Translations under genes and position numbers: made by a program
Notes under the pieces: generated by a model
Seen by the model: the letters and a program-made list of their open reading frames with translations, nothing else
What the model was told of the DNA's origin: nothing
Database searches by the model: none
Shown here: in pieces, positions 51,696 to 60,002 of the stretch
Numbering within the stretch: position 1 is the stretch's first letter
How the letters are laid out: each line of letters begins with the position of its first letter
NCBI RefSeq assembly: GCF_034366625.1
Contig: NZ_JAXMIH010000008.1
Location: forward strand, 682,001 to 746,000
Length of the DNA: 64,000 nt
Reading direction: 5' to 3'
From: Prosthecobacter sp.
Lineage (GTDB): Bacteria; Verrucomicrobiota; Verrucomicrobiia; Verrucomicrobiales; Verrucomicrobiaceae

Positions 51696-52784
51696 ATGAA
51701 GACCAAGGCTTTTTCAACCCCCAAGTTGCCGCAGCGCCTGTCGCTCGTCGCTCAGACCGTGGAAAGCCTTTATGAGGGCATTCGGAACGGCCATTGGCAG
51801 AAGCATCTGCCGGGTGAACGCGAGCTGTGCGAGAGCCTGCAGGTCAGCCGCCGCACACTGCGTCCGGCACTCGAAGAATTGCAGCGCAAAGGCTGGCTGG
51901 AGGTCAGCGGCCGGCAGCGCCGCCGCATCAAAAGCCGCAGTAGCAGCAAAGTTGAGAACGCTCGAAAGAAGACCATCGGCATTCTCATGCCTGGTTCCTT
52001 TCTCTCCCTGCCATCGCGCATCTCCTTCGTCATGGACACCCTGCGTGCCAAGCTGACTGCTGCCGGCTGCGTCGTGCAGTTTCATATCAACCCTGCCTGT
52101 TACACCGCGAATCCAGGCCGTGTGCTGGCCCAATTCGTGGCCGAACATCCGGGCATGATCTGGATCGTCCTTAGCGCTCAGGAGCCGATGCAGCGCTGGT
52201 TCAGCCGCCAGAAGCTCACTTGTCTCATTCTGGGATCTAGCGCCCCCGGAATCAGCATGCCATCGGTGGATGTGGACTTCCACGCCACCTGCCATCATGC
52301 GGGCGGCCTGCTCTGGCGCAAAGGGCATCGCCGCATCGCGCTGGTGCTGCACAAAGGCATCTATGGTGGTGACATTGCCAGCGAGGAAGGCTTGCGTGAT
52401 GCATTGAAAGGGATGCCAGGGGCGCACATCCAGGTTTTGCGTCACGACACCACGACATCGCATCTCTGCATCCTGATCGACGAGTGTCTGCGTTTGCCGA
52501 ATCCTCCCACCGCCTACCTCGTAGGCGGTGCCACGCATGCCCTGACAGTCGCCATGCACCTCATGCGTCGGGGCAGGCGGATACCCAAGGATGTCACAGT
52601 ACTTTCCCGTGACAACGATCCCATTCTTGACGCCGCCAGCCCTACCATCGCTCGTTACGCCATCCAGCCTGCTCAATTCGCCAGTCGCGTCGCCCTCGCC
52701 GTCCGGCAGCTTGCTGAAACCAGCACCGTGCCCGCAGACGCCATTCGCCTCATGCCCGCCTTTGTTTCTGGTGAATCGATTTAG
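51696..52784 (+). CDS. GntR-type HTH regulator with LacI-like sugar-binding domain
   Basis: A 362-residue protein. A winged-helix GntR domain (residues 12-78: ESLYEGIRNGHW, LPGERELCESLQVSRRTLR, LEELQRKGWLEV) is joined by a basic linker to a periplasmic-binding-protein-like sensor domain (from about residue 92, IGILMPGSF) like AraR and LacI. Such regulators sense a sugar and control its catabolic operon. It is divergent from the minus-strand run that ends at 42981 and is the only regulator in the catabolic locus, so it is the likely controller of both runs. Confidence 0.87.
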   Translation: MKTKAFSTPKLPQRLSLVAQTVESLYEGIRNGHWQKHLPGERELCESLQVSRRTLRPALEELQRKGWLEVSGRQRRRIKSRSSSKVENARKKTIGILMPGSFLSLPSRISFVMDTLRAKLTAAGCVVQFHINPACYTANPGRVLAQFVAEHPGMIWIVLSAQEPMQRWFSRQKLTCLILGSSAPGISMPSVDVDFHATCHHAGGLLWRKGHRRIALVLHKGIYGGDIASEEGLRDALKGMPGAHIQVLRHDTTTSHLCILIDECLRLPNPPTAYLVGGATHALTVAMHLMRRGRRIPKDVTVLSRDNDPILDAASPTIARYAIQPAQFASRVALAVRQLAETSTVPADAIRLMPAFVSGESI

Positions 52785-52832
52785 CGAATGAACCTTTTGA
52801 GCAATCGAGGCCGAACTGGGCACTGTCGGTTC

Positions 52833-53280
52833 TCAGTGCATGATCAATTTATCCATGAAAAGCCCGAGCGATTCGGCTCCAGAGAGTCGAGAAGCCAAAA
52901 CCTTCTTGCGAGCTCTCGGACATGAGACTGTCTTGCCGCCCAGCCACTTGAACAATGTTTTCCTCTCGATTCCAAGTCTCGCCGCCAGTTGGACTCTGGG
53001 CAGGCCGTGCCTCTTTTCGAGCGCAGTCAGGGCTTCGTCGAGATCCTTCGGGGGTGGGTGGGATCATAGCCGAGAAACTTGATGATTTCAGGCCACTTGC
53101 TGATTACCGGCGCGCCCGGTCGGCCTCCCAGTCGTTGTAAGCGGTGACGCAGATGTCGAACCGGGCCGCTGTCTGCTCCTGGGTCTTCCGGAGGTCGAGG
53201 CGGCGCTTCCGCAGGTGTTCGCCGAGAGTCTCGGGTGCCTCTAGGTAACTCTTCACCCGCTTCTCGTGGGGACCGAGGCA
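52833..53280 (-). pseudogene. Doubly frameshifted HTH (XRE-like) regulator
   Basis: Three consecutive segments in three frames reconstruct one protein: about 53280-53104 (LGEHLRKRRLDLRKTQEQTA then NDWEADR), about 53105-53060 (SKWPEIIKFLGYDP) and about 53050-52833 (DLDEALTALEKRH, VQLAARLGIERKTLFKWLGG, ending LIMH). This order matches HTH regulators of the LGEHL...FLGYDP kind common in this phylum. Two frameshifts and loss of the 5' end, where it abuts the comM fragment at 53279, make it non-functional unless sequencing errors are responsible. Confidence 0.7.
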
Positions 53281-53701
53281 AAGATATCGCCAACGCATCA
53301 GCGGCCCGCTTCTGGATCGCATCGACCTCCACGTCGAAGTTCCTCTCGTCGATTACAAGGCGCTTGCTTCTCGCGACGGCGGGGAAGCCTCCGGCCCCGT
53401 CCGCCAGCGTGTCGAATCCGTGCGCCAACTCCAGCAGGAACGCTTTGCCAAACATCCCGGCGTCCACACCAACAGCGCCATGACGCCGCGCCTCATCAAA
53501 AAACACTGCGAACTCGATGCCGAAGCCGCCGGCTGCCTCGAACACGCCATGAGCTAGATGAACTTCAGCGCTCGCGCTCACGACCGCATCCTCAAAGTCG
53601 CACGGACCCTCGCCGACCTCGGCAGTCACGATAAAATCATCGCCGACAACATCCTCGAAGCCATCGGCTACCGCACGCTGGACCGGAAGATGTGGAGTTA
53701 G
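53279..53701 (+). pseudogene. Truncated, nonsense-mutated 3' copy of comM
   Basis: In frame from 53279 it encodes QRYRQRISGPLLDRIDLHV onward to YRTLDRKMWS, nearly identical to the last 140 residues of the intact ComM at 18651-20186. There is no frameshift, but an in-frame TAG at 53555-53557 replaces the GEM segment, and the first 370 codons are missing. The junction falls at the broken 5' end of the HTH pseudogene, suggesting one recombination event. The two comM copies differ at many silent positions, so the duplication is not recent or the fragment came from a relative. Confidence 0.85.
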
Positions 53702-53806
53702 CGTTCCAGCGGCGCTGGAGACAGGAGTCATCCCGCAAACCGGCCACAACCTTTGGCTGCCGGAGCTGTTTATGCAGTGGCATGTCGCTTTCGGCGCACG
53801 CCCCCC

Positions 53807-55465
53807 ATGAAGCGACTCGCCACCATTCTTTGCGCCATCTCCGTTTTCTGCAGTGGGTTTGCGTTCTCGGCCACTCCCACAGCCGTTGACGAACGCCTTC
53901 AACAATTGGTCACGCGTTTCCCTGCCGCCGACTTGAATCATGACGGCAAACTGTCCACCGACGAGTTTCGTCAGTTCAGGGGCGAAATGCAGAGTGGTGG
54001 CACGACTTCTTCAACACCTTCCACCATCGTTCCCGCCGAAACGCCCGCGCCCGCAGGCAAAGTGACCATCAAGCTCACGTCGGCGAACCCGGTGCCGATC
54101 AATCCGAAGATCTACGGCATCAATTGCGCGGAGATGTTCATCTTCGATCTGGTGCAGAAGCCGGAGTATCTCGCGGCGCTCGGCGAACTGCAGTTCAACA
54201 CCTTCCTGTTTCCAGGCGGATCGTCGTATCATCATCCGACTGGCACCGGCGGCTTCAACATCAAGGAGGAAGAAATCGCACAGTCAAAGCACGGCAGTGA
54301 TCACCGCATCAACAAGGTCGGCTCGCCCGACTTCTTCCTGCAATACCTCGGTTTCATGAAGCCGATGGGCGGCCATGCGGTGTTCATCCCGAACATCCCC
54401 AACGGCACGGTCGAAGAACTCGACTGGTATATGAAGAAGATGACGGACACACAGGTGCCGGTCGAAACGGTCGTGCTCGGCATGGAGGTGCAACTTGGTG
54501 CCTTCAGGTTCGAGAGCAGCGCCGACTACATCGCCAAGATCAAACCGATTATCGAGTTGCTCAAAGCGAAGTATCCGAAGGTACGCATCGTCGGCTGGAG
54601 CACGCCGGTCGGCAGAAAATCGGGCGTGCCCGAGTCCTTCCGGCAATGGAACCGGGATGTCGCCCAAGTCCCCGGCATTGATGACTTCGCGCAATACGGC
54701 TGGACGGAGTTCGCCAGTGCGGCGATGCGCAAACGCGGCAGCGGTGAAGTAAAGACTCCCGAGCAGCGACTCGGCGATTATGATGCGTTTGTGCAGAGCT
54801 TTCCTGAGAAGGAGATCAAGGCTTATGCGAATGATTGGGGAGCCGACAAAAAGATGTTCATGCTGCAATGGGGCACGCACGCGGATCGCAACACCGCCCT
54901 CGAAGGACTGCACTCGGTGAACTTCCTGTTCTTCATGACCGAATACAATGCGACGCACGACAACTACTTCGAAGTCGCGACATGGTCGGTGCCGTTGATG
55001 AGTGATCTCACCTCGGGCAAACGCAAAGGCAGTGGCGGTGGCGTGACCTACCAGCAGGACATCGCGCTGTGGTCGCCTTATCTCTATGCGAAGCCGCTCC
55101 GGCAGTTCTACAGCGGCGACAAATCACTGCTGACCGCTGCCGTTGTGGGTGTGGGTGTGGGTGTGGGGTGTGGGGTGTGGGGTGTGGAAAAACAAGGTGC
55201 GATGGAAGTTGTCAAGGCGCTCGCAAGTGCGGGACCAGACGGCAAAAAGTATCTCTGCATCCTCAATCGCGGGCTCGCCATCGCGTTGAATGCTATCACC
55301 GTGGATGGCAAGCCCCTCGCCTCGGATGCGAGCGTTCACATCGAGTCCGTCTCCGGCGACACGCTCACAACTACGGGTGGATCATTGAAGACCTTCGTCG
55401 GCGACAAGAGCGCGGCGTCCTTGTCCATCGAGCCATTCAGCGTCACGACGCTGACCTTGCCCTGA
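53807..55465 (+). CDS. Exported TIM-barrel protein with EF-hand, arabinofuranosidase/agarase-like
   Basis: A 552-residue protein: signal peptide (MKRLATILCAISVFCSGFAF), an EF-hand loop DLNHDGKLSTDEF near residue 50, a linker, then a probable glycoside-hydrolase-type barrel (INPKIYGINCAEMF, FNTFLFPGGSSY, VETVVLGMEVQ, AYANDWGAD) and a C-terminal beta domain. The layout recalls GH51/GH39-type enzymes, with the candidate acid in LGMEVQ, but I am not certain of the family. A short tandem repeat (55145-55187) encodes a VG-rich insertion at residues 447-460. It is 7 bases upstream of the next esterase-like gene. Confidence 0.75.
   Translation: MKRLATILCAISVFCSGFAFSATPTAVDERLQQLVTRFPAADLNHDGKLSTDEFRQFRGEMQSGGTTSSTPSTIVPAETPAPAGKVTIKLTSANPVPINPKIYGINCAEMFIFDLVQKPEYLAALGELQFNTFLFPGGSSYHHPTGTGGFNIKEEEIAQSKHGSDHRINKVGSPDFFLQYLGFMKPMGGHAVFIPNIPNGTVEELDWYMKKMTDTQVPVETVVLGMEVQLGAFRFESSADYIAKIKPIIELLKAKYPKVRIVGWSTPVGRKSGVPESFRQWNRDVAQVPGIDDFAQYGWTEFASAAMRKRGSGEVKTPEQRLGDYDAFVQSFPEKEIKAYANDWGADKKMFMLQWGTHADRNTALEGLHSVNFLFFMTEYNATHDNYFEVATWSVPLMSDLTSGKRKGSGGGVTYQQDIALWSPYLYAKPLRQFYSGDKSLLTAAVVGVGVGVGCGVWGVEKQGAMEVVKALASAGPDGKKYLCILNRGLAIALNAITVDGKPLASDASVHIESVSGDTLTTTGGSLKTFVGDKSAASLSIEPFSVTTLTLP
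55145..55187. repeat. GTGGG hexamer/heptamer tandem repeat inside coding sequence
   Basis: Three GTGGGT hexamers (55145-55162) are followed by three GTGGGGT heptamers (55163-55183) and a final GTGG. In the frame of the host gene this gives VGVGVGVGCGVWGV. The change from 6- to 7-base units makes it prone to frame change by slippage, yet the frame is open here. Confidence 0.85.
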
Positions 55466-55472
55466 ACAGACT

Positions 55473-57221
55473 ATGATTTACCAAACCATTGCAGCAACTG
55501 TTGGCCTGGCGCTCTGCGCCATTGCCTGTTCACACGCAGAGGATGCGACCAAGCCAACGCCCGCGACGGCCGCAGCGCCAGACATCGCCTCACGCATGGC
55601 TGCGCGCGGAGCCAAGAAGAACAAAGGCGGCACCTTTGATCCGAAGACGTATCTCGCCGAACTTTCCGCCGAAGGCACGCAGCGTGGCTACCAAGAGTTT
55701 GCCTACAAGCAGACGCCGCAGGGTGAACTGCGCATCTATTTCAAGATGCCCGAGAGCTGGTCGGAGAACGACAAGCGCCCGGTCATGGTGTTCTTCTTCG
55801 GCGGCGGCTGGAGTGGCGGCAGCCCTTTTGTATGCGTCAGGGAGGCGGATCACTTCACTAAGAATGGCGTCGTGGTCGGACTCGCTGATTATCGCGCGTG
55901 CAATCGCCAGGGCACGATGCTCGACAAGTGCGCCGAAGACGCGCGCAGCGCCGTGCGCTGGGTGCGTGCCAACTGCGCCAAACTCGGCGCGGACCCAGCA
56001 CGTCTCATCGTCGGCGGCGGCTCGGCGGGCGGACACATCGCGGCCTGCACCGCTGCCGCTGAAGCGCCGAGCAGTGACAGCGACGACCTGAGTGTTTCCT
56101 GCACGCCGAATGCGCTGCTGCTTTACTATCCTGTCGCCAGTCTCGTCGATGGCAGTCGCAGTTTCGCCTTCCAGCGCCTGCTCGGCGATGATCTCGCCAA
56201 AAAACTCTCGCCTGCGCAAAACGTCACCAAGCTGTGGCCGAAGACGGTGATGTTTTCCGGCACCGCCGACATTGAACTGGCCAACGGCATCTTGTTGCAC
56301 AACCAGGCGAAGGCAGCGGACGTCACCTTTGAGATGTATCTCGCCGAGGGTCGCGGGCATGGCATTGCGCGGACCAAGCCGAGGGACTTCGCCTGGTTGA
56401 ACTACGCGACGGATTTTTTCACGCGCATCGGCATCATCGACAAACAACCAGCTCCCGAGGTGCTCTCAGGCGATCTCAAGAAATACAACGGTGAGCCGGT
56501 CGAGAGCATCACCATCTCATCGGACACCAGCGCATCCAGACCACGACGCCAACGCGGCGTCGTTCCAGAGACGAAACCCACGCCCGCACCTGCCCCGATT
56601 CCAGAAAAGGCAAAGACCAGTGATGTGTCATCCACCAAACTCGAACTGACCCTCGGCAAGAAAGGCCAGTTGCTGCTCGAAGAGACCTTCGACGGCGACG
56701 CGCTCTCCCAAGGTTGGACTGGCAAGACTGGCGGACTCAGCGTCGCCGACGGCGTTTTGCATGCGAGCATGAAAAGCGAAGATGGGCGATTGGGCCTGTT
56801 CAACCGTGAGCAACCGATGCAGAACGCCGCCATCCAGATCGACTTCAAATTCGCCGGCGCACGCGGCATCAACATCAGTTGCAATCCGCCGCCGGGCGAG
56901 CTTAGCAAACATGGTCATCTGTTCTCGGTCATGATCACGCCGAGAATGTGGAACATCACCGAGCACAACGACAAGTCGGACCCGAATTCGCGCAGCAAGG
57001 CGCTGGCGTCCGCCGCAACGAACTTCGAGCAGGGCCAGTGGTACACGTTGTTGCTCGAAACCAAGGGCGCTGATGTCGTCGCGCGCATCGAGGGCAAGGA
57101 ACCCCTGCGCGTTTCCAGCAGCGATTTCAGCGTCAAGAAGCCCGGCATCGAGTTCCGCGTCTCGGGTCGAGACAATGAAGAAGTCGTCTTTGACAACCTG
57201 CGGGCGTGGGAGCTGAACTAG
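55473..57221 (+). CDS. Exported alpha/beta hydrolase with C-terminal lectin-like domain
   Basis: A 582-residue two-domain protein. After a signal peptide (ending near CSHA) comes an esterase/lipase domain (residues 60-330) with FFFGGGWSGG as oxyanion loop and the elbow GGGSAGG, DIELANG and RGHGIA giving the Asp/His. A linker rich in Pro and Ala leads to a C-terminal beta-sandwich (about 400-582) resembling LamG/DUF1080 domains (LLLEETFDGDALSQGWTG). It probably deacylates a glycan held by its lectin-like domain. Part of the 53.8-57.2 kb pair; transcription may continue from the upstream gene. Confidence 0.82.
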   Translation: MIYQTIAATVGLALCAIACSHAEDATKPTPATAAAPDIASRMAARGAKKNKGGTFDPKTYLAELSAEGTQRGYQEFAYKQTPQGELRIYFKMPESWSENDKRPVMVFFFGGGWSGGSPFVCVREADHFTKNGVVVGLADYRACNRQGTMLDKCAEDARSAVRWVRANCAKLGADPARLIVGGGSAGGHIAACTAAAEAPSSDSDDLSVSCTPNALLLYYPVASLVDGSRSFAFQRLLGDDLAKKLSPAQNVTKLWPKTVMFSGTADIELANGILLHNQAKAADVTFEMYLAEGRGHGIARTKPRDFAWLNYATDFFTRIGIIDKQPAPEVLSGDLKKYNGEPVESITISSDTSASRPRRQRGVVPETKPTPAPAPIPEKAKTSDVSSTKLELTLGKKGQLLLEETFDGDALSQGWTGKTGGLSVADGVLHASMKSEDGRLGLFNREQPMQNAAIQIDFKFAGARGINISCNPPPGELSKHGHLFSVMITPRMWNITEHNDKSDPNSRSKALASAATNFEQGQWYTLLLETKGADVVARIEGKEPLRVSSSDFSVKKPGIEFRVSGRDNEEVVFDNLRAWELN

Positions 57222-57231
57222 CGTCGAATTG

Positions 57232-58026
57232 CTACTCCCCGGCGGAGCGCGGCGTGGTCACTTGCTTGAGAGCCTCGGCAGTGAATTCGGCGTCGGTGTA
57301 GCTCACATCGTGTTTGAGCTTGGAGCCATCGAGTTCTGTGACGGAGCCTTTTTGCGGGTCGCTCACGGTCAGACCGGTGGGGACGTGGCGGCCGCTGTCA
57401 TCGGTGACGATACGGCCGCTGTCGATGCGGCGGGCGAGCTGGCCTGATGCGTTGTATTTTTCGATACGGAGCGGCACGAAACGGCGTGAGTCCACCCAAC
57501 TGCGGACGCTTGCATAACTTAAGCGCTGGCCTTTGCCGGGTTTGGATTCGAGGATCTGGCAGCTCACGCGGTCCACGATTTCGGTGCCAATGATGGCCTG
57601 ATTTTCCCAGGCGAAGAAGTTTTCGAGCACATCCGCATAGGTCAGGTCGCTGCCAAACAACGCCTCCTTCATCTGCGAGCTGTCGAGGGCACGCACCGTG
57701 GCGGGCGGCACGAAGATCGAGCCAGTGCCGGCTTGACTGCCTGTTTTGCGCAAAAGCACCGATTCTCCCAGCCGCTCTTTGGGCCAGAGGATCTGGTAAA
57801 CGACCTCGGTGGCTGCTTTGGTGCGGCGTTGCTTGATCTGGAGTTGCAGCGAGACCTTCGTGGCTCCTTTCACCTCCAGTTTCAGGCGCACGAAGGACGC
57901 ACCATCCTGCTGCAAGGCGCTGAGTTTGGCGGCAAGGTCGCTCGCGGACAGTGCAGGCGGGCTGTCGGCGGCGTGGGTCTGAAAAGCAGTGAGAGCGAAG
58001 ACAAGCAGCGAGATAGAGGGTTTCAT
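57232..58026 (-). CDS. Outer membrane lipoprotein-sorting protein-like
   Basis: A 264-residue protein with a signal peptide (MKPSISLLVFALTAFQTHA) and a LolA/LolB-like half-barrel shape of beta strands (VRLKLEVKG, VSLQLQIKQ, VPLRIEKYNASGQLARR). Proteins of this type carry lipids or lipoproteins across the periplasm and are often encoded next to ABC or RND exporters. It lies 19 bases after the ABC permease gene, the last gene of the right-edge operon. Cargo unknown. Confidence 0.8.
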   Translation of the reverse strand: MKPSISLLVFALTAFQTHAADSPPALSASDLAAKLSALQQDGASFVRLKLEVKGATKVSLQLQIKQRRTKAATEVVYQILWPKERLGESVLLRKTGSQAGTGSIFVPPATVRALDSSQMKEALFGSDLTYADVLENFFAWENQAIIGTEIVDRVSCQILESKPGKGQRLSYASVRSWVDSRRFVPLRIEKYNASGQLARRIDSGRIVTDDSGRHVPTGLTVSDPQKGSVTELDGSKLKHDVSYTDAEFTAEALKQVTTPRSAGE

Positions 58027-58045
58027 AGAAGGTGGGGGGTGAGGT

Positions 58046-59161
58046 TCAGCCCTGCATGGCAAGGCTGGGTGTCAGGCGTGAACTGCGCCAGGCAGGATAA
58101 AGGCCGCTGATCACGCCGACGCCGACGGCGATGGCCACGGAGAAGAACATGAGCTGTACGCTAAGATCGGGTTCCAACAGGCCGTGGATGGCCGGCAGTT
58201 TCTCCATCAACCGCACTCCCACGGAGCCGATGAGGACACCGGCAATGCCGCCGAGCAGACCGAGCAACGCCGATTCCCACAAGACCATGCGGATGATGCG
58301 GGCACGCTTCCAGCCGATGGCGAGCAGGATGCAGATCTCCTGCTTCCGCTCAAACACGGTCATGAGCATCGTGTTCATGACGCCGAGAACGCCGACGATC
58401 ACCGCGAGCAGCGAGGTACCCCAGCTCATGGCGCTAATGATGCGATACGCCTGGCTGTTGCCCAGGTGCTCGCCCGCCACCATGGCGCGGGCTTCCGGGA
58501 TGAGCGTGTTGATCTGCTCGCAGAGACGCCGTACCTCGTCCTCGCTCATACCTGGAGTGGCACGGAGGTCGATGACGTTGATCTTGCCCTCATTCCCCGA
58601 CATTTCCTGAAACAACGGCAGAGACAGAATCACCGAGCCGTTCTCCACCATGGCGCCACCATCTACGATGCCGACAACGGACAATTCTTTGGCCTCGATC
58701 TGAATGGGATCGCCGACTTTTTTCTTGAGCACCTCCGCGGCCGTCTGGCCGAGGACGACCACGGGTTCCATCGCGTCCTTTGGCATTCTGCCGGAGATCA
58801 GTTTGAGGTTCTGCCATGAAAAGCCGCCCCACTCGCGGGCCGAGACGACCATCATCGAGGAATCTTCAATGCTCGTCAGATCGACAAAAATGACACAGGT
58901 GGCGGCGACCTGCGGGAGGCTGGCGATGCGGTCGCGCACGGTGGCGCTAAAGGGCTTCGGCGTGAGCGTGGCGCCCATGTTGCTGACCACCACATCGGTG
59001 CCGCGCGACTTCATCCCCGTCGCCCAGCTTTGCTCAAACCCTCGCGAGATGCCGACCAGCGCCACGACTGCGGCGATGCCGATGGAGATGCCGACAAGAG
59101 TGAGTCCGGTGCGAACAGGGCGTCGCAGCAGGCCGCGCACGACGATGGTGAGGAAGGTCAT
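58046..59161 (-). CDS. ABC transporter permease, MacB/FtsX type
   Basis: A 371-residue protein: one N-terminal helix (RTGLTLVGISIGIAAVVALV), a periplasmic MacB-PCD-like domain to about residue 250, then three C-terminal helices of the FtsX fold (LLAVIVGVLGVMNTMLM, ALLGLLGGIAGVLIGS, and a last one ending GLYPAWRSS). It pairs with the ATPase at 59276. The start at 59161 is preferred because the longer frame translates heptamer repeats (59167-59201). LolC/MacB-like transport of a lipid or peptide is likely. Confidence 0.9.
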   Translation of the reverse strand: MTFLTIVVRGLLRRPVRTGLTLVGISIGIAAVVALVGISRGFEQSWATGMKSRGTDVVVSNMGATLTPKPFSATVRDRIASLPQVAATCVIFVDLTSIEDSSMMVVSAREWGGFSWQNLKLISGRMPKDAMEPVVVLGQTAAEVLKKKVGDPIQIEAKELSVVGIVDGGAMVENGSVILSLPLFQEMSGNEGKINVIDLRATPGMSEDEVRRLCEQINTLIPEARAMVAGEHLGNSQAYRIISAMSWGTSLLAVIVGVLGVMNTMLMTVFERKQEICILLAIGWKRARIIRMVLWESALLGLLGGIAGVLIGSVGVRLMEKLPAIHGLLEPDLSVQLMFFSVAIAVGVGVISGLYPAWRSSRLTPSLAMQG

Positions 59162-59166
59162 GATGG

Positions 59167-59201
59167 GACGAATTCCGAATGACGAATTCCGAATGACGAA
59201 T
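59167..59201. repeat. Heptamer repeat upstream of the permease (GACGAAT / TCCGAAT units)
   Basis: Five 7-base units alternate GACGAAT (59167, 59181, 59195) and TCCGAAT (59174, 59188). Translation of the minus strand would give the FVIRNSSFGIRP extension often seen before genes in this phylum, so it is not real coding sequence. Confidence 0.85.
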
Positions 59202-59275
59202 GTGTGACCCAAGAGGGCACCATCATAGGCATCTCGGAGAACGCTGGGTTGCTTGGAGTTTGGTTCATTGGGATT

Positions 59276-59980
59276 TTATTCGTCATTCACAATCCGTCCA
59301 TCCTTCATTTGGATCGTGCGTGAGGCCATGCGTGCGATGTTCAGATCATGCGTCACCAGCACCAAGGTCATGTCCTGCTCACGCTGGAGCCGGATGATGA
59401 GTTCCAGGATGTGCCCGGTGTTTTCGCTGTCGAGATTGCCCGTCGGTTCATCAGCGAGCAGCACCGACGGCCCATTGGCGAGGCTGCGGGCGATGGCGAC
59501 TCGCTGCCTCTCTCCGCCGGAGAGTTTCGAGGGAAAGTGCTGCAAGCGATGCTCCAGACCGACGGACTTGAGCAGTTCGATGGCGCGATCATTCCGCTCC
59601 GAGGCCGAGATTTCCGTTTCAAACATCGGGATCTGTACATTCTCCAAGGCGGTGAAGGTCGGCAGCAGATGAAAGGACTGAAAAATGAAGCCAATTTCAC
59701 GCGCACGGTAAGCCGAGAGATCAGGCAGATCAGGCAGCGAGCTGCCGCGATAGTGGAGGATGCCAGCACTGGGCACGTCGAGCGCGCCCAGCATCTGCAG
59801 CAGCGTCGTCTTGCCACAGCCGCTCGGGCCGATGACGGCGACGAATTCGCCTTGAGCGATTTGAAAGTCCACGCCACGCAGCGCCTGCACGCGACCGTCA
59901 TCATATTCTTTTTTCAATCCCCTCGCCTCGAACACACATTCATGTGACACACAAAATTCGGACTGGGGGGGGGATTTCAT
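59276..59980 (-). CDS. ABC transporter ATP-binding protein, MacB/LolD type
   Basis: A 234-residue ATPase with Walker A GPSGCGKTT, the signature LSGGERQRVAIARSL, Walker B LLADEPTG and H-loop VTHD. It powers the FtsX-type permease downstream, so together they form a LolCDE/MacB-like complex of the inner membrane. The C-terminal residues IVNDE fall within a heptamer repeat. It follows the lipoprotein hydrolase by 22 bases and is part of the right-edge operon. Confidence 0.92.
   Translation of the reverse strand: MKSPPQSEFCVSHECVFEARGLKKEYDDGRVQALRGVDFQIAQGEFVAVIGPSGCGKTTLLQMLGALDVPSAGILHYRGSSLPDLPDLSAYRAREIGFIFQSFHLLPTFTALENVQIPMFETEISASERNDRAIELLKSVGLEHRLQHFPSKLSGGERQRVAIARSLANGPSVLLADEPTGNLDSENTGHILELIIRLQREQDMTLVLVTHDLNIARMASRTIQMKDGRIVNDE
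59278..59298. repeat. Heptamer repeat in inverse orientation at the ATPase 3' end
   Basis: ATTCGTC (59278), ATTCACA (59285) and ATCCGTC (59292), the first being the reverse complement of GACGAAT. The stop codon and final residues of the ABC ATPase are read through these units. With 59167-59201 it brackets a 76-base segment between the two ABC genes. Confidence 0.65.
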
Positions 59981-60002
59981 GGTTGAAGGGGAAGGCGCGT
60001 GC

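Noticed and set aside
59162..59212. N-terminal extension of the ABC permease (FVIRNSSFGIRP)
   Set aside because: It is the translation of heptamer repeats; the normal FtsX N-terminus starts at 59161.
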